Below, piece after piece: positions 51,665 through 59,738 of a stretch of DNA of 64,000 bases. Each line of letters opens with the position of its first letter. The first letter of the stretch is position 1. Position numbers and translations under genes: made by a program. Under the pieces are notes generated by a model. The model ran no database searches. It saw only the letters and a program-made list of their open reading frames with translations, and was not told the origin of the DNA. This DNA comes from Mycolicibacterium tusciae (GTDB lineage: Bacteria > Actinomycetota > Actinomycetes > Mycobacteriales > Mycobacteriaceae): contig NZ_MVIM01000005.1 of the NCBI RefSeq assembly GCF_002086795.1, positions 62,001 through 126,000 of the forward strand, in the 5' to 3' direction.

Positions 51665-53179
51665 ATGCCACCTCAGGCGGCGACGGCGCCCGCAGGCGGC
51701 TCAAGCTTGCGGGAACGCCAGGGCGCGGGCCGACGGATCGATCGACGCATGTTGATCGACGGCGAGTTGGTCGAAGCGGAGAGCGCGCAGCGACTGCCGT
51801 CCGTCAACCCCGCGACCGGCAAGATTCTGGGCTATGCACCAGACTGCACCGTCGCGGACGCCGAGCGTGCGGTTGCGGCTGCACGACGCGGCTTTGATAC
51901 ATCGACCTGGTCGACGGATATGGCGTTGCGAGTGCGTTGCCTGAATCAGCTGCACGCTGCCCTTGTCGAGAACCGCGAGGATCTTCGACGGCTGACTATC
52001 GCAGAGACGGGTGCCACGTGGCGCCTCACTGAAGGCCCATACTTCGATGCGCCGATCGACATGGTTCGCCATTATGGCGAGTCGCTGACGTCCTACCCGA
52101 TGACCGAGCAGCTCGGCGAGGTGTTGAGCATGGGTCGGACGGAGCGGCGCTGGGTTGAGAAGGGACCGGCTGGCGTGGCCGCGATAGTCATCGGTGCCAG
52201 TCACCCGACGCGAATGGCGCTCACGGCGCTCGGCCCTGCGTTGGCAGCCGGCTGCACGGTAGTGCTCAGCGGCGCGTCCGAAACCGCGTTGACCACGCTT
52301 GCGCTTGGCGAGTTGATCGCTACCTGCACCGATATTCCGGCCGGCGTTGTCAACGTGTTGAGTTCGTTGAATCCCGAAGTCGACCAGGTGCTCGCGACGG
52401 ATCGGCAGATCGATGCGGTCACTTTCACGGGTTCGATCTCGGCCGCACGCCGGTTCATGGCCGCGGCCAGCGGGACCACCAAACAGATCTTCTGCAGACC
52501 GGAACGGAAGTCGGTCGCAATCGTTCTCGACGACGCTGACTTCTCGATCTGCGCGCCTCAAGTCGCACTCATGACAACCTCGCACGCCGGACAAGGATCG
52601 GCTCCAATATCGCGTCTTCTGGTGCCCTGTGAGCACAGCGACGAGGTGGTTGCCGCCGTCGGAAAGAGTCTGGCGATGGTGCACTATGGCGACCCTGCGG
52701 ACTCCCGAACCTGGATGGGGCCGCTGATCAGCGACATGCGCCGTGATGAGGTCGACGGCATGGTGAAGCGGGCGGTCGCTGCCGGCGCGACCATCGTCAC
52801 CGGCGGTCAAGCGGTGCGGCCCGGCTACTTTTACCAGCCCACGATGCTCACCGGCCTCGATCCAGCGAGCGAGACGGTGGACGTAAGCGGCCCGGTCCTC
52901 GTCGTGATCCCTTACGACGACGAGGAGGATGCAGTGCGAATCGCGAATCGTTCCGTCTGCGGACCGTCTGGGGTGGTGTTCGGTAGCCATGAACGCGCGC
53001 TCGCCGTTGCGCGCCGGGTCCGGACCGCACGGATGAGTATCAACGGGGGCAGTCACCCCGAGAGCCCGTTCGGGTACGCCGAGGAACACGGCATCACCGT
53101 TGCGGAGGGCGCAGCGGCACTCGAGGAGTATTTCGAACGCAGAGCCTTCGCCGCGATCGTTCCTGCGGCTGAGGCGTGA
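51665..53179 (+). CDS. Aldehyde dehydrogenase paralogue without catalytic residues
   Basis: A 504-residue full-length ALDH-fold protein, alignable by eye along its length with the intact enzyme at 44544-46040. All four key positions are changed: Asn to Ser179 (GASHPTRM), Lys to Ser202 (VVLSGAS), Glu to Arg278 (FCRPERKS) and catalytic Cys to Ser312 (HAGQGSAPISR). The EVFGP stretch reads TVDVSGPVLV. The frame is intact and a good ribosome-binding site (GCGGGAGGCGCC) precedes ATG 51665, so it is likely expressed as a pseudoenzyme. It shares element A with the intact paralogue and is followed by a SnoaL-like gene. Confidence 0.87.
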   Translation: MPPQAATAPAGGSSLRERQGAGRRIDRRMLIDGELVEAESAQRLPSVNPATGKILGYAPDCTVADAERAVAAARRGFDTSTWSTDMALRVRCLNQLHAALVENREDLRRLTIAETGATWRLTEGPYFDAPIDMVRHYGESLTSYPMTEQLGEVLSMGRTERRWVEKGPAGVAAIVIGASHPTRMALTALGPALAAGCTVVLSGASETALTTLALGELIATCTDIPAGVVNVLSSLNPEVDQVLATDRQIDAVTFTGSISAARRFMAAASGTTKQIFCRPERKSVAIVLDDADFSICAPQVALMTTSHAGQGSAPISRLLVPCEHSDEVVAAVGKSLAMVHYGDPADSRTWMGPLISDMRRDEVDGMVKRAVAAGATIVTGGQAVRPGYFYQPTMLTGLDPASETVDVSGPVLVVIPYDDEEDAVRIANRSVCGPSGVVFGSHERALAVARRVRTARMSINGGSHPESPFGYAEEHGITVAEGAAALEEYFERRAFAAIVPAAEA

Positions 53180-53193
53180 CGAAAGGAGTCGAG

Positions 53194-53610
53194 GTGCCGA
53201 CTTTTGCCGAACGAGTATTGATTGTGCGCGAATTCCTCGACGCCATAGGTGATCTGGACTTCGACCGAGTCGAGGCCTATCTCGCCACAGAAGCCATCAT
53301 GGTGCTCCCGTTCGTGGATGGATTGCCGCCGACACTGGGCAGATCTGCGATCGTCGCCCAGTTGCGTGATTCGGTTCCGGCAATGTTCGAGCGGATGAAC
53401 TTCACCTACGACGAGTTTTACGACGTCCGCGGTGGCGACGCCGTGGTCGCCGAGTATCGCAGCGAATGCCCGCAGCGGGATACCGGCAAGGTGTACCGAA
53501 ATACCTACATCACGGTCTTTCGCTTCGACGGAGCCGAGATCAGCCTCTATAAGGAGTACTTGAATCCCGGCAAGTTCACCGGCTTCACCGAGCCGGTGCA
53601 CGGAATGTAG
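53194..53610 (+). CDS. SnoaL/NTF2-like protein
   Basis: A 138-residue cone-fold protein: PTFAERVLIVREFLDAIGDL at the start, then AYLATEAIMVLPFVDGLPPT near residue 31, and a C-terminal strand pair YRNTYITVFRFDGAEISLYK then EYLNPGKFTGF. SnoaL-type proteins act as isomerases, epoxide hydrolases or ligand binders. I chose GTG 53194 because AAAGGAG lies 5 nt upstream; the alternative GTG 53176 overlaps the ALDH stop. It is the second SnoaL-like protein in the window; the first is the partial gene at 1-141. Confidence 0.8.
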   Translation: MPTFAERVLIVREFLDAIGDLDFDRVEAYLATEAIMVLPFVDGLPPTLGRSAIVAQLRDSVPAMFERMNFTYDEFYDVRGGDAVVAEYRSECPQRDTGKVYRNTYITVFRFDGAEISLYKEYLNPGKFTGFTEPVHGM

Positions 53611-53664
53611 AGGTCGGTCGATCTTGGTCTTGCCTGAGTGATTCGCCACTCGGTATGGTCCTTC

Positions 53665-53680
53665 TTAGTCAGTTGACTAA
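53665..53680. promoter_or_regulatory. Element B, copy in front of a P450 gene
   Basis: TTAGTCAGTTGACTAA has arms TTAGTCA and TGACTAA with a 2-bp centre. It matches the elements at 58770-58785 and 63657-63672 at 13 of 16 positions when aligned. It ends 16 nt before the GTG at 53697. Confidence 0.65.
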
Positions 53681-53696
53681 GCAAAGGAGATCGACG

Positions 53697-54890
53697 GTGA
53701 CGGTCGCGAGCCCCAGCGATATCTATTACGACCCTTTTGATCCCGGCATTGACGCTGATCCCTACCCGGTCTATCGACGCCTGCGTGAGGAGGCGCCGCT
53801 GTACTACAACGAGCCACATGACTTTTATGCCGTCAGTCGATTCGACGATGTCGAGCGGGTGCTCTTGGACCACCACACCTTCATCTCGGGCCGCGGCTCG
53901 ATCCTCGACTTCATCCGCGCGAATCTCGAGATGCCGCCGAGCATGTTCATCTTCCAGGATCCACCCGTGCACACCAGATATCGCAAAGTGTTGCACGGTG
54001 TGTTCACACCGCGCCGGGTCGCTGAACTCGAAGACAAGGTCCGAAATTTCTGTGCGCGGAGCTTGGATGCCGTTGTTGGCAGTGGGAAGTTCGACTTCAT
54101 GGCGGATCTTGGCGCCCAGGTTCCGATGCGCACGATCGGAATGCTGCTCGGCATTCCCGAGACCGATCAGGACACACATCGGCAGTGGACGGATGCCAGC
54201 CTGCGGACCGAGCCGGGTGAACACCTGAAGCCAGAGGAGGGCTTCGCCGACGGCTCGAACTACGCCGAATACATCGACTGGCGAGCCGAGCATCCGTCGG
54301 ACGATCTGATGACCGATCTGATCAATGCCCAACTAGAGGAGGAAGACGGATCGTTCCGTCGGCTGACTCGTGACGAAGTCCTCACGTACACAACGCTTCT
54401 GTCGAGTGCCGGCGCCGAAACGACCGGCCACCTGATCGGCTGGAGCGGTAAGACGCTGGCCGATCATCCTGACCAACGTCGCCAACTTGTCGAGGATTCG
54501 TCGCTGATCCCCAAGGCCATCGAGGAGGTGCTGCGTCTAGAAACACCCGCCCAACAGTTCGCCCGGTACGTCACCACCGATGTCGAGTTCCACGGGCAGA
54601 CTGTGCCTGAAGGCAGCGTCATGCTGTATCTCATGGGCGCCGCCAACCACGACGACCGGGTGTTCCCGGATGGCGACCGCTTCGATATCCATCGCGAGAA
54701 CGTCAAGCACCTGTCGTTCAGCCTCGGCCCGCACTACTGCCTGGGAGCCGCGTTGGCACGCCTTGAAGGCCGGATCGCGCTGGAGGAGATACTCAAGCGC
54801 TTCCCTGAGTGGGAGATCGACGTCGACAATGCCCGGATGGCCTCTTCGCCCGCCCTCCGGGGCTGGGATTCGTTGCCCGCCTTCATCTAA
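53697..54890 (+). CDS. Cytochrome P450
   Basis: A 397-residue soluble P450. The I-helix motif is SAGAETT at 237-243, the ExxR is E277VLR280, and the heme loop FSLGPHYCLGAALARLE has Cys348. The start at GTG 53697 follows AAGGAG by 7 nt; an ATG at 53655 lies upstream of the element B palindrome and is not the start. It shares one base with the downstream dehydrogenase gene (TAATG). It is probably co-regulated with the other genes carrying element B. Confidence 0.92.
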   Translation: MTVASPSDIYYDPFDPGIDADPYPVYRRLREEAPLYYNEPHDFYAVSRFDDVERVLLDHHTFISGRGSILDFIRANLEMPPSMFIFQDPPVHTRYRKVLHGVFTPRRVAELEDKVRNFCARSLDAVVGSGKFDFMADLGAQVPMRTIGMLLGIPETDQDTHRQWTDASLRTEPGEHLKPEEGFADGSNYAEYIDWRAEHPSDDLMTDLINAQLEEEDGSFRRLTRDEVLTYTTLLSSAGAETTGHLIGWSGKTLADHPDQRRQLVEDSSLIPKAIEEVLRLETPAQQFARYVTTDVEFHGQTVPEGSVMLYLMGAANHDDRVFPDGDRFDIHRENVKHLSFSLGPHYCLGAALARLEGRIALEEILKRFPEWEIDVDNARMASSPALRGWDSLPAFI

Positions 54891-55921
54891 TGACGATCAG
54901 CGTTGTGCAGTGGACCACGGGGCAAGTGGCACAGGCCGCGGTACGAGCTGTTGTGGCCCAACCGGAACTCGAACTGGTCGGGTGTTACGCGTGGAGTCCG
55001 GAAAAGGCCGGTAAAGACGTCGGTGAACTCTGCGGTCTGCCGCCGCTGGGTGTCACCGCCACCAATGATGTCGATGCGATTGTCGCATCGAAGCCTGACG
55101 TCGTGTTGTATATGCCGATGCTGCCGAACGTTGACGAAATGGTTCGTCTCCTCGACGCGGGTATCAATGTGGTCTCGACGGCGGGGTTCGTCACCGGACA
55201 CTCGTTGGGCGACGACGCCATGCGCCGCTTGCACGACGCCGCCCTGCGAGGTCGCGTGTCGTTGTACGGCAGCGGTCTGAACCCCGGTTTGGCCAGTGTG
55301 GTTGCGCTGGTGTCTGCGGCCGCATGTCGGGAGATCGACCGAATCTCCATCCATGAAGCGGTCGACTGCACGGCTTACGAGTCCCCGGAGACGTGGCTGG
55401 CACTTGGTTTCGGCTCGCCGCCCGATACCCCGGGGTTGACCGATATGATGCGGCAACGGATTTCGGCGTTCGTCGACGCAATCGAAATGATGGCAGCCGC
55501 GCTGCATGTCGAACTCGACGAGGTGCGGTTCGTCCCGGAGCTCGGTGTCGCGACCAAGCACCTTGACCTTGGTTACATGGAGATCGCCGAAGGGACAGTC
55601 TGCGGGATGAAGGCGATGTTCCAGGGGATGAAAGACGGTCGGCCGCTCCTCGAGATGGACCTGCTCTGGCGTCTCGGAAATGCGATGGAACCCGATTGGC
55701 CGATCGAGCACGGCTATGTGATGGAGATATCCGGAGTGCCGAACATCCGGGTCCGCTACGAGCCCGTCTTCGGCGGTGCGGCGGAGGAGTATGTCGCCGC
55801 CCCGACCGCCAATCCGGCGGTCAACGCGATCCCGGCCGTCGTCGCGGCGCGTCCAGGCGTGGTCACTGCCGCTGAGCTGCCACTGATCACCGCGACCTCG
55901 GTTCGCGGAAGTGGGGGATGA
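54890..55921 (+). CDS. NAD(P)-dependent dehydrogenase, DapB-like Rossmann fold
   Basis: A 343-residue oxidoreductase starting MTISVVQWTTGQVAQAAVRA with a GxxGxxxA-type nucleotide-binding region. The following stretch, VGCYAWSPEKAGKDVGEL, looks like an NAD(P)-binding second strand. The dihydrodipicolinate-reductase-like N-domain fits, as seen in 2,4-diaminopentanoate dehydrogenase and related proteins. The C-terminal part has YMEIAEGTVCGMKAMFQGMK. It may reduce or oxidise a keto or imine intermediate. The start overlaps the P450 stop (TAATG). Its last 35 nt overlap the convergent LLM gene. Confidence 0.8.
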   Translation: MTISVVQWTTGQVAQAAVRAVVAQPELELVGCYAWSPEKAGKDVGELCGLPPLGVTATNDVDAIVASKPDVVLYMPMLPNVDEMVRLLDAGINVVSTAGFVTGHSLGDDAMRRLHDAALRGRVSLYGSGLNPGLASVVALVSAAACREIDRISIHEAVDCTAYESPETWLALGFGSPPDTPGLTDMMRQRISAFVDAIEMMAAALHVELDEVRFVPELGVATKHLDLGYMEIAEGTVCGMKAMFQGMKDGRPLLEMDLLWRLGNAMEPDWPIEHGYVMEISGVPNIRVRYEPVFGGAAEEYVAAPTANPAVNAIPAVVAARPGVVTAAELPLITATSVRGSGG

Positions 55922-56924
55922 CCTCCCGAGCGAACAGCTCCATCCCCGAACGGATCTCATCTGGGTGCATGCCGGGTAGCGCCATGCCCGCGACCAGATG
56001 GGTCAGCCGCGCACCTGAGCGGTACCTCTCGATCTTCTCGATGACGTCCTGCGGACTGCCTACCAGCATGTCTCCTCCGAAGAAGTCCATCGATTGCCTG
56101 CGCACGATCTCTTCGACGGAAGGCAGTGTCGGCGAATCGCCGGTGGATGCACCCTTGGCCTCCGCGTTCCATCGAAGGTACCCGGCTGTCATGTATCGCA
56201 GGGGTTCAGCCGCGATCTCCCAAGCTTGCTGCGTCGTGGGCGCCACAAACGTCGGCAGCGTGGCGGCCACGTGGAAGTCGCGGGGATCGCGGCCGTTCGC
56301 GCGCAGTGCATCGTCGTAGACGGCCGCTGACCCCGGTCCGCCGCTGAGGAAGTGCACACCCATGTTAGCGGCGCGTTCGATCGCCTTCGGCGCGGTTCCG
56401 CCCACCCAAATCGGGGGGTGCGGCTTCTGTAAAACAGGTGGAGAAATCCGGATGTTGTTCAGCCTGTTGTACTTTCCATCGAACGTGACGTTTTCGCCGG
56501 ACAGGAGCCGCCGGAGGAGAGGCAGACTTTCTTGCATGCGGCTGGCCCGTTCGCGTGCCGGAATTCCCTGAGCGTCGAATTCCCCTGGCCGGTAGCCCAG
56601 GCCGACCCCGAGGTCGAAACGGCCGCCGGAGATGATGTCCAGCGTCGCGGTGTCTTCGGCGACCCGGACGGCGTTATGCAGTGGCAGCAGCAAAAGGAAC
56701 GTCCCGATGCGGATTCGCTCGGTGCGGGCGGCGATGGCGGCACCGATCGGAAAAAGCGACGGCGAGTAGCCATCATCGATGAAATGGTGCTCGGTGAGCC
56801 AGGCCTCGTCAAAGCCCATCCGTTCCGATTCCACGATGAGGTCGAGATGGGATCGGTAGAACTCGTCCCACGCAACGGATTCGGGATTCCGGAACGGCCA
56901 CAGCACGCCGAATTTCAACGTCAC
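55887..56924 (-). CDS. LLM-class flavin-dependent oxidoreductase
   Basis: A 345-residue luciferase-like protein starting LKFGVLWPFRNPESVAWDEF. It has EAWLTEHHFIDDGYSPSLFP near residue 40, LDIISGGRFDLGVGLGYRPG near 94, and PPIWVGGTAPKAIERAANMG near 170. It probably uses reduced FMN or F420. The TetR gene lies directly upstream with ATGA overlap. Its 3' end overlaps the DapB-like gene by 35 nt, tail to tail. It resembles the frameshifted gene at 35225-36228, which carries the same GYRP block. Confidence 0.87.
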   Translation of the reverse strand: MTLKFGVLWPFRNPESVAWDEFYRSHLDLIVESERMGFDEAWLTEHHFIDDGYSPSLFPIGAAIAARTERIRIGTFLLLLPLHNAVRVAEDTATLDIISGGRFDLGVGLGYRPGEFDAQGIPARERASRMQESLPLLRRLLSGENVTFDGKYNRLNNIRISPPVLQKPHPPIWVGGTAPKAIERAANMGVHFLSGGPGSAAVYDDALRANGRDPRDFHVAATLPTFVAPTTQQAWEIAAEPLRYMTAGYLRWNAEAKGASTGDSPTLPSVEEIVRRQSMDFFGGDMLVGSPQDVIEKIERYRSGARLTHLVAGMALPGMHPDEIRSGMELFAREVIPHFREPRSR

Positions 56925-57565
56925 CGGCGGCCTCGACGCCAGCCGGCACGTCGCCTTCCCTCTAGTTCGCCGATGAGCCGCTCCATGACGCGGATCGCCT
57001 GCTCGTGGCCGAGGTCGAGGTCATATGTCCGCTCTTCCCCCATGAAGCGGCCGACGCCGTCCATGAACAACATCACCGCTTCGGGCGGCCATTGCTTGGT
57101 ATCGACCTCGTAGCGGTTCAGGATCTCCGACAGCCCGTCGAACTGAATCCGGCGGAACCGCACCGAGAATTCCTTCATATCGTCCTTGACCGCCTGACGA
57201 TGGTTCCCGAGAGCGAGGAACTCAAGGTTCAGCGTGGTGTTGGACTGCTCGCGGATCAGGTCCCATAACGCCCACAGCGGCTGGTCTGAGGCGAGCGCTT
57301 CCGCTTGCCGACCGAGCATCCGCGCCGCACTACGACGGAAGACCTCGATGAAGAGGTTGTCCATCGGCCCGAAGTAGTAATAGACCAGGCCGGGATTGAC
57401 CTCGGCCTCGGCCGCCACCCGGCGCGATGTCACGGCGGCGTACCCCTCCGCGAGCATGAGGCGCTCAGCGGCGTCGAGCAATGCGGTCCGCGCGTCGTGT
57501 TCTTCTACCTGGGCGGGCCGCTTCGGTGCCATGCCTGAAACGTAGCCCACCGTGTGACTTGTCAT
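56921..57565 (-). CDS. TetR-family transcriptional regulator
   Basis: About 214 residues. The helix-turn-helix region is at about residues 25-75: ARTALLDAAERLMLAEGYAA, VTSRRVAAEAEVNPGLVYYY and FGPMDNLFIEV. I chose ATG 57565, in ATGA overlap with the HsaA-like gene; an internal ATG at 57532 (MAPKRPAQVEEHDART) is an alternative. The C-terminus RRRAGWRRGRR is basic and unusual. It lies between an HsaA-like monooxygenase gene and the LLM gene, in one operon, so it probably controls them. No palindrome specific for it was seen apart from element B upstream at 58770. Confidence 0.87.
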   Translation of the reverse strand: MTSHTVGYVSGMAPKRPAQVEEHDARTALLDAAERLMLAEGYAAVTSRRVAAEAEVNPGLVYYYFGPMDNLFIEVFRRSAARMLGRQAEALASDQPLWALWDLIREQSNTTLNLEFLALGNHRQAVKDDMKEFSVRFRRIQFDGLSEILNRYEVDTKQWPPEAVMLFMDGVGRFMGEERTYDLDLGHEQAIRVMERLIGELEGRRRAGWRRGRR

Positions 57566-58755
57566 GTCATTCGGGCGCCGGGGTCTCCTGGCGCCAGGCC
57601 CATCCCGAGCAGCCACCGAGCGTGCCGGTCCATCATCACGTCGTACTCCCCGTGCACGGCGTGCGTCGAGATCATCGCGATGTCCTGCGACATCCTGCGC
57701 AGGTGGTTATCGGCCCGGTAGCCACTCGACCCGTTGCCGTCGACGAGTTCACGCAATGCGTCCCGGACCGTCCGCAGGATCGTGACGCCAAACAGTCCGT
57801 TCATCGCCTCCTCTTCGAGCGTCTGCGGGACTCCGCGGCGAGCGACCGCGAGGGCGTCATCGATCGCCGCGTCGCGGGCCAGGTGCATCATCCGCGCCGT
57901 CTGGAACGCGTTAACCCAGCGCATACGTGCCATCGGCCGCTCGATGCGCGGAGCGCTGTTGATCCCCGAGGCCGTTCCCATCTTCTGTCGCGATATCTCG
58001 ACTGCGGCGTCGAGGGCGCCGACGTAGAGCGACGAGATCGCGGTTGTCATCACCGAGAAGGGAAGTCGCATGGCCTCCTCTTCGTGAAAGGTGCCCTCGT
58101 GGTCGGTCGCCGACATCATCTTGCCGAACGGCAGCGCCCAGGTGTCCGGGATGACGACGTCCTTCGCGACGATGGTGACGCTGCCGGTCGCAGCCATCGC
58201 GGCCACGTCCCAGTCGTCGATGAGTTCGAGTTGGTCACGCGGCACGATCACCCAGGACATGTCGTCGTCGACGATGACAGGCACCATCGCATGGGAGGCG
58301 TGCAGGATGCCGGTCGCATAGCCCCAGCGACCGTTGACTCGCAGCTTTCCGTCGGCCCGTTCGGCCGTGCCGGGAGAGGAGAGGATGGCGGCGCAGCGCA
58401 CCGAAGCCCGGTCGGCGAACAACTCCTCTTGGACCTCGCGTGGATAGCGGCACAGGAACCAGTTGTGGAAGTTGTAGAAACCGGTGACCCACGCGGTTGA
58501 AATATCCGCGGTGGCAATGAGTTCGACCACCTTGTTGAGTTCGTGTGGTCCCAACCCGCAACCACCCCAGAGCTTCGGCACCACCACCGAGAACAGGCCG
58601 GCGGCCTCCATGTCCTCGACGAGTTGGTGGTCCAGGCGGCGGTCGACCTCCATCTGACGAGCGAGATCGCGGATGCGCGGAACGAACTCGCGTGCCGCGT
58701 CCACCACCGCGGTGCCCGACCCGCCGGGGGTCGAAACCCGATCCACGACCGTCAT
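57562..58755 (-). CDS. HsaA-like flavin-dependent monooxygenase (acyl-CoA dehydrogenase fold)
   Basis: A 397-residue protein of the group D flavin monooxygenase / acyl-CoA dehydrogenase superfamily. It has VVPKLWGGCGLGPHELNKVV near residue 59 and STAWVTGFYNFHNWFLCRYP near 87, similar to HsaA and other two-component oxygenases. The C-terminal ISTHAVHGEYDVMMDRHARW fits a shortened active-site region without the acyl-CoA dehydrogenase Glu. It would need reduced flavin from a reductase that is not adjacent. The start is ATG 58755; element B lies 14 nt upstream. True acyl-CoA dehydrogenase activity cannot be excluded. Confidence 0.82.
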   Translation of the reverse strand: MTVVDRVSTPGGSGTAVVDAAREFVPRIRDLARQMEVDRRLDHQLVEDMEAAGLFSVVVPKLWGGCGLGPHELNKVVELIATADISTAWVTGFYNFHNWFLCRYPREVQEELFADRASVRCAAILSSPGTAERADGKLRVNGRWGYATGILHASHAMVPVIVDDDMSWVIVPRDQLELIDDWDVAAMAATGSVTIVAKDVVIPDTWALPFGKMMSATDHEGTFHEEEAMRLPFSVMTTAISSLYVGALDAAVEISRQKMGTASGINSAPRIERPMARMRWVNAFQTARMMHLARDAAIDDALAVARRGVPQTLEEEAMNGLFGVTILRTVRDALRELVDGNGSSGYRADNHLRRMSQDIAMISTHAVHGEYDVMMDRHARWLLGMGLAPGDPGARMT

Positions 58756-58769
58756 ACCATCTCCTCGAG

Positions 58770-58785
58770 TTAGTCGAATGCCTAA
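58770..58785 (-). promoter_or_regulatory. Element B, copy in front of the HsaA-like gene
   Basis: Read on the minus strand it is TTAGGCATTCGACTAA, differing from the copy at 63657-63672 at one base. It ends 14 nt upstream of ATG 58755, with GAGGAG between. It may also influence the divergent SDR at 58844. Confidence 0.65.
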
Positions 58786-58843
58786 ACTGGACATTACAGA
58801 GATGGTTGCACCTGGGGCAAGCGGACTTTGGACGGAGATGTGA

Positions 58844-59713
58844 ATGGCAACGCTGACAGGCAAAGTCGCGGTGGTGACGGGCGGTAGCCGGGGGATCGGC
58901 AAGGGTGTCGCCGAGGCACTTGGCGCGCAGGGCGCCACGGTCTACGTCACGGGACGTACTGCTGCGACAGGTATGCACGAGCTTGGGGGCACGGTCGGTG
59001 AGACCGCGGCCGAGGTCGACCGGCGAGGCGGGCAGGGGGTGGCCGTCCAGGTGGATCACGCCGACGATGACCAGGTCGCGGCGTTGTTCGACCGAGTGCA
59101 CCGCGACCACGGGCGCCTCGACATTCTCGTCAACAATGCATTTGCCCTCCCTGAGGACCTCACCGATGGGAAACCATTCTGGGAGAAGTCACTCGACTAC
59201 TGGGCCATGGTCGATGTGGGGGTCCGCTCGGCCTACGTCGCAGCCTGGCACGCGGCCCGGATCATGGTCCCAGCCCGGACGGGGCTCATCGTCGCCATCT
59301 CCGGATACACCGGGGTGTCCTATACCTACGGTGTCGTCTTCGGGATGTGCAAGACCGCGGTTGACCGGATGGCGCGTGACATGGCCGTCGAACTCAAGCC
59401 GCATGACGTCGCCGCGCTGTCGCTCTGGCAGGGCCTCACGTATACGGAGCGGGCCCAACGTAATCTGGCGGCCAACCCGGCGATGACGAGTCAGCCGGGG
59501 ACGAATCCCGTGGGTGGCTGTTCGCCCGAGTTTCCGGGCCGCGTCATCGCGGCGTTGGCTGCCGACCCGGACGTGATGCGGCATTCCGGGGGCACCTTCA
59601 TCACCGCCGAGCTCGCTGCGGAATATGGCGTCACCGACGTGGACGGAAAGACGGTCCCGTCGATGCGGGCTGAACGAGGATCACCTATCTGGCAACCAAT
59701 TTCTCGATCCTGA
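58844..59713 (+). CDS. Short-chain dehydrogenase/reductase
   Basis: A 289-residue SDR. VTGGSRGIGKGVAEA lies near residue 11, and GRTAATGMHELGG follows strand 2, where Thr-Gly-Arg suggests NADP. The NNAG motif is changed to VNNAFALPEDLTDG near 99. The catalytic Tyr-Lys is replaced or shifted: TYGVVFGMCKTAVDRMARDM near 163 gives Tyr then Lys seven residues later, which is off the usual YxxxK spacing. Ser in IVAISGYTG is present. It may therefore be an atypical dehydrogenase. It is divergent from the HsaA-like gene and convergent with a TetR gene. Confidence 0.82.
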   Translation: MATLTGKVAVVTGGSRGIGKGVAEALGAQGATVYVTGRTAATGMHELGGTVGETAAEVDRRGGQGVAVQVDHADDDQVAALFDRVHRDHGRLDILVNNAFALPEDLTDGKPFWEKSLDYWAMVDVGVRSAYVAAWHAARIMVPARTGLIVAISGYTGVSYTYGVVFGMCKTAVDRMARDMAVELKPHDVAALSLWQGLTYTERAQRNLAANPAMTSQPGTNPVGGCSPEFPGRVIAALAADPDVMRHSGGTFITAELAAEYGVTDVDGKTVPSMRAERGSPIWQPISRS

Positions 59714-59719
59714 TCGATG

Positions 59720-59736
59720 TCGCCGACGTCCGGCGA
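59720..59736. terminator. Hairpin between convergent genes
   Basis: TCGCCG (59720-59725) and CGGCGA (59731-59736) form a 6-bp stem with a 5-nt loop, in the 25-bp gap between the SDR stop at 59713 and the TetR stop at 59739. No T-tract follows. Confidence 0.5.
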
Positions 59737-59738
59737 GA

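Noticed and set aside
53655..53657. Upstream ATG for the P450 gene
   Set aside because: It lies before the element B palindrome and has no ribosome-binding site; GTG 53697 has AAGGAG at the right distance.
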